Shown here one piece after another: positions 41,366 to 50,049 of a stretch of DNA of 64,000 bases. The notes under the pieces are model-generated. The model had not been told where the DNA came from and did not search any database. It was given only the letters and a program-made list of their open reading frames with translations. The stretch is taken from assembly GCF_001422735.1 (NCBI RefSeq), contig NZ_LMLZ01000003.1:105109-169108 (forward strand). The letters run 5' to 3'. Origin of the DNA: Acidovorax sp. Leaf78 (GTDB lineage: Bacteria > Pseudomonadota > Gammaproteobacteria > Burkholderiales > Burkholderiaceae_C). The translations under genes were made by a program, and so were the position numbers. Numbering within the stretch: the stretch's first letter is position 1; each line of letters begins with the position of its first letter.

Positions 41366-41854
41366 TCAAGCCAGCGCCGCCTCGATATCCCCCGCCAGCT
41401 TCTTGGGCGCATCTTGCGGCGCATACCGCCGTATCACCCGCCCATCCTTGCCGACGAGGAACTTGGTGAAGTTCCACTTGATGGCCTTGCTGCCCAGCAG
41501 GCCGGGGGCTTCGGCGGAGAGCCATTGGTACAGTGGGGAGGCGTTGGCGCCGTTCACATCGATCTTGGCCATCATCGGAAAGCTCACGCCGTAGTTCAGT
41601 TGGCAGAAGCTAGCGATTTCGTCGTTGCTGCCCGGGTCCTGGCTGCCGAACTGGTTGCACGGAAAGCCGAGCACCACCAGGCCTTTGTCGGCGTACTGCT
41701 TGTGCAGTTCTTCGAGGCCGCCGAATTGGGGCGTGAAGCCGCAGGCGCTGGCCGTGTTCACGATCAGCAGCACCTTGCCCTTGTACTGCGATAGCGGCAC
41801 GGTCTGGCCGTTCATCTGCTGGGCTTCAAAGTCGTAGATGCTGTGGTCGGGCAT
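41366..41854 (-). CDS. Glutathione peroxidase (cysteine type)
   Basis: Thiol peroxidase of the glutathione peroxidase family, 162 residues. The peroxidatic Cys38 lies in [11 protein letters not shown], the catalytic Gln72 in [11 protein letters not shown], and the Trp-Asn pair in [10 protein letters not shown] completes the tetrad. Bacterial Cys forms reduce hydroperoxides, often with thioredoxin as donor. A stand-alone gene: the EamA gene downstream in the window is 47 bp away on the same strand but upstream in transcription, so the two may share a message. Confidence 0.94.
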   Translation of the reverse strand: MPDHSIYDFEAQQMNGQTVPLSQYKGKVLLIVNTASACGFTPQFGGLEELHKQYADKGLVVLGFPCNQFGSQDPGSNDEIASFCQLNYGVSFPMMAKIDVNGANASPLYQWLSAEAPGLLGSKAIKWNFTKFLVGKDGRVIRRYAPQDAPKKLAGDIEAALA

Positions 41855-41901
41855 GGCGCAGGCTCCTGAGGGTGGAAGGAAGACGCACCATGGTAGTTCT
41901 T

Positions 41902-42798
41902 TCAGTGCGGCGCCGCGCCGGGCCGGCGGAACTGCAGTGCCGCCAGCAGCGATGCCAGCAGGATCAACGCGCCGCCCACCACCGTGCGGGGCGTGAGGGT
42001 GGCGGCGCCCAGCAGGGCCGATGACACGCTGGCGAACATTACCTCCGACAGCATCACCAGCGCCGTGGTGCCGGCCGCCAGGCGCGCGGCGCCGAACTGC
42101 AGGGCCCAGTTGCCCAGCATGAGCACGCCGGCCAACAGCACGGCGGTGATGAGCCAGGTGCTGTTCACCGCCGGGAACGGGTCGACCACGCCCACCTGCA
42201 GCCCCACGCAGGCCACGGCCAGCGCCATCAGCATGCAGCCGCCGAACATCGAGAACATGCGTGCCGGCCCGGGCACCGCGTGCAGGCGGCGCAGCGTCAC
42301 GTTGGTGAGCGCGAACATGAACCCGCCCAGCAACGCCAGGCCGTCGGCCAGCGACAGGTTCTGCAGCAGCCGCTCAGCGGGCGCCCCCTCGGGCAGCAGC
42401 ACCAGCACCACGCCGGTGAAGGCCAAGGCCAGGCGCAGCAGCGCCGACGTCGTGGGCCGCTCGCCCAGAATCCTCCAGGCCAGCAGCACCGCCCAGGCGG
42501 GCATCAGATAGAACAGCAGGATCACGCGCACCACATCGCCAATGGTCACGGCCCAGTTGAACGCCACATTGTTCAAGCCCGAACTCAGCGCCAGCAGCCA
42601 CAACTCAGGATGCGCCCGCACCTGCGCCAGAATGCCCGGCCGCCAGACGAGAAGCCCCATCAGCACCACCGCATACATGAACGCCGTGGCCCACAGCGGA
42701 TGCAGCCCCGCCCGGTGCATGTGCTGAAACGGCCACCACGCCAGCCCCCAGACAAAAGCGTTGAACAGCAGGGCAGCAAAGGGCAGGCGCGATGGCAT
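41902..42798 (-). CDS. EamA/DMT-family transporter
   Basis: Drug/metabolite transporter of 298 residues with ten hydrophobic segments in two EamA repeats (about 8-140 and 155-290). Typical features are [35 protein letters not shown] at the end of repeat one and [22 protein letters not shown] in repeat two. Members export amino acids or metabolites; substrate is unknown here. A dispersed repeat of family B lies just upstream of the start codon. Confidence 0.88.
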   Translation of the reverse strand: MPSRLPFAALLFNAFVWGLAWWPFQHMHRAGLHPLWATAFMYAVVLMGLLVWRPGILAQVRAHPELWLLALSSGLNNVAFNWAVTIGDVVRVILLFYLMPAWAVLLAWRILGERPTTSALLRLALAFTGVVLVLLPEGAPAERLLQNLSLADGLALLGGFMFALTNVTLRRLHAVPGPARMFSMFGGCMLMALAVACVGLQVGVVDPFPAVNSTWLITAVLLAGVLMLGNWALQFGAARLAAGTTALVMLSEVMFASVSSALLGAATLTPRTVVGGALILLASLLAALQFRRPGAAPH

Positions 42799-42803
42799 GA
42801 GAG

Positions 42804-42862
42804 GAAAATTGGCCGCTACCGCACAACAGATAAGCGCAAGCAGCTATGAAATTTATAGTAAG
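42804..42862 (-). repeat. Dispersed repeat family B (inverted)
   Basis: Read on the minus strand: TATAAATTTCATAGCTGCTT, then GCGCTTATCTG and GCGGTAGCGGCCAATTTT. It fills the space between the EamA start codon and the family A element behind lplT. Confidence 0.75.
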
Positions 42863-42906
42863 CGACACGCCCTCAAAAACTGGCGCGCCCTAAAAACCAG
42901 TGCACC

Positions 42907-42979
42907 CGTGGATCTGGCTCCGCCAGTCCAGGGGGTGCGTCCCCCTCCGGGGGAAGCGGCGCAGCCGCTCAGGGGGGCT
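42907..42979 (-). repeat. Family A GC-rich 3'-end element
   Basis: GTGGATCTGGCTCCGCCAGT, then CCCCCTCCGGGGG and AGCGGC-GCA-GCCGCT. It ends 2 bp before the lplT stop codon, the same relation as the copy at 2651. Confidence 0.7.
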
Positions 42980-42981
42980 TC

Positions 42982-44286
42982 TCAGTGATGCGCGTCGTGC
43001 CGCGCAATGTGCAGCAAGTGCTCCACCTCTTCGCGGTGGTGGATGCAGTTGCTCTGGTGCCAGCGCCGGATCAGCCACATCACGCCCGCCACCACCAGGC
43101 CGAACGCGGTGATGGCGCCAAACACCGACAGGCCGAGCTTGAGCGACAGGCTGTAGAACGCGCCCAGTGCCAGGATGCAGGCCTGCTCGTTGAAGTTCTG
43201 CACGGCGATGGAGCGGCCCGCGCCCATCAGGTTGTGGCCCCGGTGCTGCAGCAGTGCGTTCATGGGAACGACCAGGTAGCCGCCCAGGCCGCCCAGCACG
43301 ATGAGAAACGGTATCGCCACCCAGATGTTGTTGATGAACACCATCAGGATCAGCAGCAGCCCCATCGCAATGCCCAGCGGGATCACCTTGGTGGCGACAT
43401 CCAGGCGCATGCGCATCGACGCGACCACTGCGCCCACGGCGGTGCCGATGGCGACCACGCCCGTGAGGGCCGAGGCCTGCGTGGTGTTGTAGCCCAGTGC
43501 CACGGCGGCCCACGCCAGCACGATGAACTTGAGATTGCCGCCCGCGCCCCAGAACAGCGTGGTGGTGGACAGCGAAATCTGGCCGAGCTTGTCGCGCCAC
43601 AGGCGGCTGTTGCAGGCCCAGAAGTCCGGCAGCAGGCTGAGCGCGTTCGACAGCACGCCGCGCGATGGGTCGGAGCGCATGGGGCGCATCTCCACCCCGG
43701 TGTGCGGAATGCGGGTGTTGAACCACGCGGCCAGTGCGTACACCGCGATCAGCGCAGCGATGGCCGATTCGGCCGGAGTGTCCACGCCGGTGCTGATGAA
43801 GGGGAAGTCAAAACCCAGCAGCATGGCCGACAGGTGCTGGCCCACCAATTGGCCGCCAAACAGCACGCCCAGGATGATCGATGCGATGGTGAGCCCCTCG
43901 ATCCAGCCATTGGCCTTGACCAGCTGCGACGCGGGCAGCAGCTCGGTGAGGATGCCGTACTTGGCGGGGGAATACGCTGCGGCGCCCAGGCCCACCACCG
44001 CGTAGGCGATGAGCGGGTGCGAGCCGAACAGCATCATCAGGCAGCCCACCACCTTGATGGCATTGCTGACGAACATCACCTTGCCCTTGGGCAGGGCGTC
44101 GGCAAAGGCGCCCACGAACGGCGCCAGCACCACATAGAACAGCGCGAACATGGGAACCAGCGCAGCGCGCTGCCATTCCGGGGCGCCCTCTGAGCGCAGG
44201 AGTTCCACGGCGGCGACGAAAAGTGCGTTGTCGGCCAGCGAGCTGAAAAACTGCGCCGACATGATGGTGTAGAAACCGCGCTTCAT
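42982..44286 (-). CDS. lplT: Lysophospholipid transporter LplT (MFS)
   Basis: Major facilitator of 434 residues with twelve hydrophobic segments. The start MKRGFYTIMSAQFFSSLADNAL and the segments KVMFVSNAIKVVGCLMML, YSPAKYGILTELLP and GGLGGYLVVPMNALLQHRGH are signatures of LplT, which flips lysophospholipids inward for re-acylation. The partner acyltransferase gene aas is not adjacent. It is divergent from alr with a 145-bp shared upstream region. A GC-rich 3'-end element follows the stop codon. The last 20 residues are His-rich. Confidence 0.93.
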   Translation of the reverse strand: MKRGFYTIMSAQFFSSLADNALFVAAVELLRSEGAPEWQRAALVPMFALFYVVLAPFVGAFADALPKGKVMFVSNAIKVVGCLMMLFGSHPLIAYAVVGLGAAAYSPAKYGILTELLPASQLVKANGWIEGLTIASIILGVLFGGQLVGQHLSAMLLGFDFPFISTGVDTPAESAIAALIAVYALAAWFNTRIPHTGVEMRPMRSDPSRGVLSNALSLLPDFWACNSRLWRDKLGQISLSTTTLFWGAGGNLKFIVLAWAAVALGYNTTQASALTGVVAIGTAVGAVVASMRMRLDVATKVIPLGIAMGLLLILMVFINNIWVAIPFLIVLGGLGGYLVVPMNALLQHRGHNLMGAGRSIAVQNFNEQACILALGAFYSLSLKLGLSVFGAITAFGLVVAGVMWLIRRWHQSNCIHHREEVEHLLHIARHDAHH

Positions 44287-44431
44287 CGAATGGCTGTTGG
44301 GTGCATCAGTTCGGCTGATGCCCTGTTAAAAGTGGGGAACCCTGGCAAGTGACAGGCGGTTATATCACGCGGATAAACGGCCACGATGCCAGAATCCTTC
44401 GCGTATTCCCCGGTAAATCCCTCGCTCCATC

Positions 44432-45559
44432 ATGTCCTTTTCCATGCCACGTCCCATCACAGCCACCATCCACACCGCCGCCCTGCACCAGAACCTGGAG
44501 CGCGTGCGCCAGTCGGTCCCCGACGCCAAGGTCTGGGCGGTGGTCAAGGCCAATGCCTATGGGCACGGCATCGAGCGGGTGTTCGAGGGCCTGCGCAGCG
44601 CCGACGGCTTTGCGCTGCTGGACCTGGGCGAGGCCGAGCGGGTACGCCAGCTGGGCTGGCGCGGGCCCATCCTGCTGCTCGAAGGCGTGTTCGAGCCGCG
44701 CGACCTGGAGCTGTGTTCGCGCCTGTCGCTGTGGCACGCCGTGCATTGCGACGAGCAGATCGACATGCTGGCCGCGCACAAGACGCAGGTGCCGCACCGC
44801 GTGTTCCTCAAGATGAACTCCGGCATGAACCGCCTGGGCTTCACGTCCCAGCGCTACCGAGCGGCCTGGGCGCGGCTCGATGCGCTCACGCAGGTGGACG
44901 AGATCTCGGTCATGACCCACTTCAGCGATGCCGACGGCCCCCGCGGCATCGGCCACCAGATCGACGTGTTCAACCAGACCACGCAGGACCTGCCCGGCGA
45001 GCGCAGCCTGGCCAACAGCGCGGCCACGCTGCGCCACCACGGCGACGCGCGCCTGCGCTCGGACTGGGCGCGGGCCGGCATCGTGCTGTACGGCAGCGCG
45101 CCGGACTTCCCCGAAAACGATGCCGCGCACTGGCAGCTCGCGCCCACCATGACGCTGTCCACCCGCCTGCTGGCTGTGCAGCAGCTGCAAAAGGGTGACA
45201 CCGTGGGTTACGGATCGCGCTTCACGGCCGAAGGGCCGCTCACCATCGGCGTGGCGGCCTGCGGCTATGCCGACGGCTACCCGCGCCACTGCGACACCGG
45301 CACGCCCGTGCTGGTGGGCGGCGTGCGCACGCAGCTCGTGGGCCGCGTGAGCATGGACATGGTCACGGTGGACCTCACGCCGCTGGTCGAGCGCGGCATG
45401 CCGGTGGGCTTCGGCACCGAGGTCACGCTGTGGGGCCAGGCCAGCAACGGCGCAATCCTGCCGATCGACGAGGTGGCGCGCGCTGCCGGGACGGTGGGGT
45501 ACGAGCTGATGTGCGCGCTGGCCCAGCGTGTGCCGGTGGCGGTGGACGGCGAACGCTGA
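44432..45559 (+). CDS. alr: Alanine racemase
   Basis: PLP-dependent racemase of 375 residues. The cofactor lysine Lys39 lies in [11 protein letters not shown] with Tyr43, and the opposing catalytic base Tyr260 lies in VGYGSRF. The segments [10 protein letters not shown] and [11 protein letters not shown] complete the family pattern. It supplies D-alanine for peptidoglycan. It is divergent from lplT. An in-frame ATG four codons in is the only near alternative start. Confidence 0.96.
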   Translation: MSFSMPRPITATIHTAALHQNLERVRQSVPDAKVWAVVKANAYGHGIERVFEGLRSADGFALLDLGEAERVRQLGWRGPILLLEGVFEPRDLELCSRLSLWHAVHCDEQIDMLAAHKTQVPHRVFLKMNSGMNRLGFTSQRYRAAWARLDALTQVDEISVMTHFSDADGPRGIGHQIDVFNQTTQDLPGERSLANSAATLRHHGDARLRSDWARAGIVLYGSAPDFPENDAAHWQLAPTMTLSTRLLAVQQLQKGDTVGYGSRFTAEGPLTIGVAACGYADGYPRHCDTGTPVLVGGVRTQLVGRVSMDMVTVDLTPLVERGMPVGFGTEVTLWGQASNGAILPIDEVARAAGTVGYELMCALAQRVPVAVDGER

Positions 45560-45837
45560 CGCCCGGTCCTGCCGGCACCGCCCGCGGGCTGTGGCACGCG
45601 GATTCGTCGACAAGTTCACGGGCCCTGCCGCTGGCCGGGCAGGGCGGAGCGCCGGCACGGCATGAAAGTGGTGTGAAATGGGCGCCGCTGCGCAGCAAGA
45701 AGCAAAAGCAAAAGCAAAAGCAAAAGCAAAAGCAAAAGCAAAGAAGAAAACACCGCAGCACCAGTCCAGCGCCTGCGGCGGTCCTGCATCGGGACTGCGG
45801 CAGGCCCTGCCTCCACCTTCACGACGCGTTTCCTTGT
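45560..45837. other. Intergenic region with hexanucleotide repeat
   Basis: The 278-bp space after alr holds the AAAAGC array and no gene that I can support. Frames through the array give lysine/glutamine or lysine/alanine runs without a family. Confidence 0.6.
45704..45739 (+). repeat. Simple sequence repeat (AAAAGC)x6
   Basis: Six perfect hexamers, with AAGAAGC before and AAAGAAG after as imperfect extensions. It lies 99 bp upstream of the membrane-protein gene start. Unit length is a multiple of three, so slippage would not change reading frame but would alter leader spacing. Confidence 0.9.
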
Positions 45838-46719
45838 ATGGCCACTCCCCGCAGCGACCGCAGCAATGGCAGCAAAAACAGCAGCCATCACGGCAACCCC
45901 AACCAGCCGAAAAAGGGCTCCAGCTGGCGCTCCGTGCGCATGCCGCAGCACGGCAGCGTCGCGCGCACCCTGCAGCAGCGCTACAGCCTGCGGCTGCACG
46001 GGCTGCTCATCGGCAGCTTCACGCTGCTGCTCATGTGGTGCACCTCGCACGTGCAGATGCTGGCGGGGGTGGAGTCGCTGGCGCTGCGGTATGCGGTGAC
46101 GCTGTCTGTCGGCTACCTGGGGTACCTGCTGGTGCTGCGGGCCTGGGCCGCGCGGCTGGTGCGCAGGCGCGAGGAGGAAGAGGACAGCGTCGATGCCAAC
46201 GTGGACCTGCCCGACCTGTCCTGGCCCGGCGGCGGCTCGCCGTCCGGTGGCGGCCATGTGCCGATGCCGCGCACAGGGGGCGGCAACTTCGGCGGCGGCG
46301 GTGCGTCGGGGGACTACGGCAGCAGCAGTGGCAGCGACGGCAGTGCGCTCGGCGACCTGGCCAGCGGCGCGGCCGATGCGCTGGGCAGTGCCGACGAAGG
46401 GGCCGTGGTGGTCGTGCCGGTGGTGGCCATCTTTCTCATCGGCGCGGCGCTCATCCTGGGCGCGGGCTCGCTGGCCATGCTGTTCTTCGGCTGGGACGTG
46501 CTGCTGACCGTGGCGGTGGAGATCGCGTTTTCGGTGGCCACGGCGCGCGCCGCAGTGGGCGTGGAGCGCGAGGGCTGGCTGGGCGCCGCCGTGCGGCTGA
46601 CCTGGAAGCCGCTGCTTGGCGCGCTCATCTGCGCCGTCGCACTGGGCGCGACCATCGACCACTTCCTGCCCGATGTGCAGTCCCTGCCACAGGCGGTGCG
46701 GGCGATTCAGGGGCGTTGA
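45838..46719 (+). CDS. Glycine-rich membrane protein of unknown function
   Basis: Protein of 293 residues. A polar Ser/Asn-rich start (SDRSNGSKNSSHHGNPNQ) precedes two hydrophobic helices (about 60-78 and 83-103), an acidic stretch (RREEEEDSVDANVD), a glycine/serine-rich loop (GGGSPSGGGHV, GGGNFGGGGASGDYGSSSG) and two or three C-terminal helices from about residue 190. The layout resembles small bacterial TPM/YgcG-neighbour membrane proteins, but I cannot name a family. A hexanucleotide repeat array lies upstream. Confidence 0.7.
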   Translation: MATPRSDRSNGSKNSSHHGNPNQPKKGSSWRSVRMPQHGSVARTLQQRYSLRLHGLLIGSFTLLLMWCTSHVQMLAGVESLALRYAVTLSVGYLGYLLVLRAWAARLVRRREEEEDSVDANVDLPDLSWPGGGSPSGGGHVPMPRTGGGNFGGGGASGDYGSSSGSDGSALGDLASGAADALGSADEGAVVVVPVVAIFLIGAALILGAGSLAMLFFGWDVLLTVAVEIAFSVATARAAVGVEREGWLGAAVRLTWKPLLGALICAVALGATIDHFLPDVQSLPQAVRAIQGR

Positions 46720-46844
46720 GGCGATTGCTATTTTTTGGAATAGCGTGAAAGTCATATCCAACCAGCGGCAGGGCACATTTTTAACTGGATCACCGGGTGG
46801 CCAATGCGGGGCCGGGTGCATACCCCTGCGACTAGCGGTGGCCC

Positions 46845-47336
46845 TCAGCGGCGGCCGTGCCGGCCTTCCTCGCACCCCGAAGCGCCCAGCGCATCGACAC
46901 TGCTGCGCACCTGCGCCAGCAAGGCCAGCAACTGGGCCTGCGTGGCGCTGTCGCAGCCCTGCAGCAGCGTGGCCGCCACGCCGCGGCGGGCCTCGCGCAG
47001 CGCCTGGTGCAGAGCCAAGCCCTGGGCGCTCAGGCTCAGACAGCGGCTGCGCTTGTCCTCGGCATTGGGCGCGCTCTCCAGCCAGCCCTTGTCCTGCAGC
47101 ATGCCCACCATGCGCGCCACCTGCGCCTTGTCGGCACCGCTGTGGGACACCAGCTCCTTTTGCGTGGCGCCCGGGTGGCGGCCCACGAACATCAGCGCCC
47201 GCACTTCGTTGAGCGTGAGCTCTGGGTGCACCGACGCCATGGTGCGCACCATGTGCGCCTTGTACACATGCAGCAGGTCGTGCATGGCGTCAAAGACGTC
47301 GGAAGGCCCCTTTGGAGCGGCGGTTCGGGAATTCAT
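46845..47336 (-). CDS. MarR-family transcriptional regulator
   Basis: Winged-helix MarR protein of 163 residues. The DNA-binding part is about 45-110, with HPGATQKELVSHSGADKAQVARM as helix-turn-helix and NAEDKRSRCLSLSAQG as wing. It is divergent from a siderophore-interacting protein gene with a 69-bp shared region that is almost entirely one long palindrome, the obvious operator. It likely represses both genes. Confidence 0.9.
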   Translation of the reverse strand: MNSRTAAPKGPSDVFDAMHDLLHVYKAHMVRTMASVHPELTLNEVRALMFVGRHPGATQKELVSHSGADKAQVARMVGMLQDKGWLESAPNAEDKRSRCLSLSAQGLALHQALREARRGVAATLLQGCDSATQAQLLALLAQVRSSVDALGASGCEEGRHGRR

Positions 47337-47347
47337 CGTGTTGTGTA

Positions 47348-47395
47348 GTTGACAAAATCAACCAATGAGAAGATCATTTGGTGGACTTTGTCAAC
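47348..47395. promoter_or_regulatory. Long interrupted palindrome between marR and sip genes
   Basis: Arms GTTGACAAA / TTTGTCAAC (9 of 9) and ACCAATGA / TCATTTGGT are nested around GAAGA. TTGACA occurs on both strands within the arms and could serve as -35 for both genes, so a repressor here would close both promoters. Confidence 0.7.
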
Positions 47396-47405
47396 ATTCT
47401 AGATC

Positions 47406-48209
47406 ATGAACACACCTCTGCCCATCACCACACCCGCGCACCTCGCCGTCGAGCGCGTCCGCCACACCCTGCAAGCACGCCACCTCCAGGTGGTGCGGCG
47501 CACCGACCTCAGCCCCGGCTTCGTGAGGCTGACCCTGGCCGGGCCTGAACTGGCCGGTTTCGTGAGCGCGGGTTTCGACGACCACCTCAAGCTCATCCTG
47601 CCGCAGCCGGGGCAAGAGCGCCCCTCGCTGCCGTCGGTGCAGGACGGCCGCCCGGTGTTCCCCGACCCGCGCCCCGTACTGCGCGATTACACCCCTGCAC
47701 GCTTTGATGCCGCCACAGGCGAACTCGACATCGAAGTGGCCCTGCACGACGCCGGCCCCGCCACCGACTGGGCGGCCAGCGCCTTCGTGGGGCAGTGGGT
47801 GGGCATTGCCGGGCCGCGCGGCAGCCTGGTCATCCCCACGGGTTTTGACTGGCACTGGCTCATCGGGGACGAGTCGGCCCTGCCGGCCATCGCGCGCCGC
47901 TTGGCCGAGCTGCCCGCCACCACCACTGCCACGGTCCGCATTCACGTGCGCAACCCGGCGGACCAGCGCACCCTGGCCAGCGCCGCGCAGCTCGACTTGG
48001 CGTGGGTGGACTCCTTGCCCGCAGCGGTCGATGCGCTCGCGATACCGCCCGGCGCAGGCTACATCTGGGCCGCCGGCGAGCACAGCGACATGGCCGCAGT
48101 GCGCAACGTGGTGCTCGCCAAGCCCGGGGTGGACGCCAAGCGCATGCGCATCGCGGCGTACTGGAAGCGTGGTGTGGCGGATCACCACGAGGACTTGGCC
48201 AGCGCGTGA
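47406..48209 (+). CDS. Siderophore-interacting protein (ferric-siderophore reductase)
   Basis: Flavin reductase of the SIP/ViuB family, 267 residues. The FAD domain (about 25-140) carries the RDYTPARFD motif and a HDAGPATDWA segment for flavin and pyridine nucleotide; the C-terminal SIP domain contains WAAGEHSDMAAVRNVV and ends AAYWKRGVADHHED. It reduces ferric siderophore complexes in the cytoplasm to release iron. It is divergent from a MarR regulator, so control by that protein is likely, an arrangement different from the usual Fur control. Confidence 0.92.
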   Translation: MNTPLPITTPAHLAVERVRHTLQARHLQVVRRTDLSPGFVRLTLAGPELAGFVSAGFDDHLKLILPQPGQERPSLPSVQDGRPVFPDPRPVLRDYTPARFDAATGELDIEVALHDAGPATDWAASAFVGQWVGIAGPRGSLVIPTGFDWHWLIGDESALPAIARRLAELPATTTATVRIHVRNPADQRTLASAAQLDLAWVDSLPAAVDALAIPPGAGYIWAAGEHSDMAAVRNVVLAKPGVDAKRMRIAAYWKRGVADHHEDLASA

Positions 48210-48353
48210 ACTGAGCTGCCCGATGGCGCTGTGCAGCACCGGCGACTTCGGCGCGCCGGGTGCTGCCGCCGCTGCTGCTGCCGCTGATCGGAGATCACGG
48301 TGGCGGCTGGCCAGATGCGCGACCAGTTGTGAGTTGGTGAGTTGCCGCGTTGA

Positions 48354-49247
48354 TCAGCTGAGCAGCGTCTGCGCAGCCGCCAGCTGCACCGCCTCCGTCA
48401 TGCGGTGCAGCGCCCGCACGTTCAGGCGCCAGTACTGCCAGTACAGCGGCACATCCACCGGCCTGCCGGGGACGAGCTCCACCAGCGCACCCGTCTTCAG
48501 GTCGCGCTCCACCATCGGGTCGGGCGTCATGCCCCAGCCCAGCCCCGCGCGCGTGGCGGCGACAAAGGCGTGCGCGTCCGGCAGCCAGTGCACGGGCGGC
48601 GTGAAGGCGCGCCGGGTGATGCGCCGCACGAAGCGCCCTTGCAGCGCATCCTTGCGGTTGAACACCAGCATGGGCGCCTGCACCAGCGACGCGGCGTTCA
48701 CGCCCTGCGCAAAGTGGCGCTGCATGAACGCGGGGCTCGCCAGCGCCCGGTAGCGCAGGGTGCCCAGCGGCAGCACCTGGCAGCCTTGCACCGGCTGCGG
48801 GTCGGCCGTCACGGCGGCCATCACGCGGCCTTCGCGCAGCAGGTTGGCCGAATGGTCCTGGTCCTCCACATGGATGTCGAAGGTCAGGCCCGGGCCCTCG
48901 GCCGCGTGGGCGTGTGCCATGGCCGCAGGAAACCAGGTGCCGAGCGAATCGGCATTCACGCCGATCGCCAGGCGGATGGACGTGTGCTGCCCGCCGCCGA
49001 TGGCATCGAGCGCGTCGGCCTCGCTCAACGCGACCTCGCGGGCATGCCGGTACAGCGCCTGGCCCGCGTCGGTGGGCGTGCAGGGCGTGGCCCGCCGCAC
49101 CAGCACCTGGCCTACGCGCTCTTCCAGCAGCTTCACACGCTGCGACACCGCCGACCGGGTGACATGCAGCACGGCAGCGGCACGCTCGAAGCTGCCCTCG
49201 TCGATGACGGCGGCAAAGGCGCTGAGCTGGGCGGAATCAAGGGCCAT
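48354..49247 (-). CDS. argP: LysR-family regulator ArgP
   Basis: LysR-type regulator of 297 residues. The N-terminal winged helix (DSAQLSAFAAVIDEGSFERAAAVLHVTRSAVSQRVKLLE in outline, residues 3-42) is typical of ArgP/IciA, and the effector domain follows (about 90-290). ArgP activates the exporter gene argO in response to arginine, and is displaced by lysine. It is divergent from the LysE/ArgO-type exporter gene, the classical arrangement, with a TTCTGAC-N5-GTTAGAA dyad in the shared region. Confidence 0.92.
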   Translation of the reverse strand: MALDSAQLSAFAAVIDEGSFERAAAVLHVTRSAVSQRVKLLEERVGQVLVRRATPCTPTDAGQALYRHAREVALSEADALDAIGGGQHTSIRLAIGVNADSLGTWFPAAMAHAHAAEGPGLTFDIHVEDQDHSANLLREGRVMAAVTADPQPVQGCQVLPLGTLRYRALASPAFMQRHFAQGVNAASLVQAPMLVFNRKDALQGRFVRRITRRAFTPPVHWLPDAHAFVAATRAGLGWGMTPDPMVERDLKTGALVELVPGRPVDVPLYWQYWRLNVRALHRMTEAVQLAAAQTLLS

Positions 49248-49275
49248 GGCGGGCAGTAAGGTCGGTGGTTAGCCA

Positions 49276-49294
49276 TTCTGACGGATCGTTAGAA
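49276..49294. promoter_or_regulatory. ArgP-type dyad between argP and argO
   Basis: TTCTGAC-GGATC-GTTAGAA, one mismatch in 7-bp arms, of the LysR T-N11-A kind. It lies 45 bp upstream of the exporter start codon. Confidence 0.55.
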
Positions 49295-49338
49295 AGTATA
49301 GCTACCGTGAACACACTGCCATCGCCACAATCCGGCGC

Positions 49339-49947
49339 ATGAGCAGCACCGCCTTCGTCCACGGATTCACATCCACCGCCCTTTTGATCATGGCCATCGG
49401 CGCGCAGAACGCGTTCGTGCTGCGCCAGGGGCTGCGGCGCGAGCACGTGTTGCCCGTGGTGCTGTTCTGCGCCGTGTCCGATGCGGTGCTGTTGCAGGCC
49501 GGCATCTGGGGCATGGGCGGCGTTCTGGCCGCCCGGCCGGAATGGGCGCAACTGATGCGCTGGGCGGGTGCCATCTTCCTGGTGGCTTATGCGCTGCAGG
49601 CCGCGTCGCGGGTGTTCAAGCCCAGCCACCTGCTGGTGTCGGTCAACGGCGCGGGCGCGAGCCTGCGCAATACGCTGCTCACGCTGGGCGCGCTGACCTG
49701 GCTCAACCCGCATGTGTATCTGGACACCGTGGTGTTGCTGGGCACCATGGCCAGTCCCTATCCGACCTGGGGCCGCGCCACCTTTGCGGCGGGCGGGTCG
49801 CTGGCCAGCGCGTTGTGGTTCCTGAGCCTGGGGTTCGGCTCGCGCTGGCTGGCGCCGCTGTTCGCCTCGCCCGGCGCGTGGCGTGTGCTGGACGGCGCCA
49901 CCGCGGCCACCATGCTGGCGCTCGCCGGGGTCATGGCGTGGGGTTGA
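49339..49947 (+). CDS. argO: LysE/ArgO-type amino acid exporter
   Basis: LysE-family exporter of 202 residues with six hydrophobic segments. The start FVHGFTSTALLIMAIGAQNAFVLRQGLRR in outline, with GAQNAFVLRQG, and the later LTWLNPHVYLDTVVLLG are family signatures. It exports basic amino acids such as arginine or lysine and protects against their excess. It is divergent from argP. Confidence 0.93.
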   Translation: MSSTAFVHGFTSTALLIMAIGAQNAFVLRQGLRREHVLPVVLFCAVSDAVLLQAGIWGMGGVLAARPEWAQLMRWAGAIFLVAYALQAASRVFKPSHLLVSVNGAGASLRNTLLTLGALTWLNPHVYLDTVVLLGTMASPYPTWGRATFAAGGSLASALWFLSLGFGSRWLAPLFASPGAWRVLDGATAATMLALAGVMAWG

Positions 49948-50049
49948 TGCCGCTGCAGGCACGCCTAAGCTAAGAAGGATAAGTTCGTTAGCGAAACCTG
50001 CGCTTTGATCCATAGTGCGGGCATCGACTGATCTGGAGTGATTTCCCCC

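Noticed and set aside
45678..46748. Open frame with a lysine/alanine run encoded by the AAAAGC array
   Set aside because: It overlaps the better supported membrane-protein gene in another frame and turns into Arg-rich nonsense; the histone-like look comes only from the repeat.
46727..46780. Possible further family B copy after the glycine-rich membrane protein gene
   Set aside because: It shares only GCTATTTTTT and a worn AGCGGCAGGG; the match is too weak to call.
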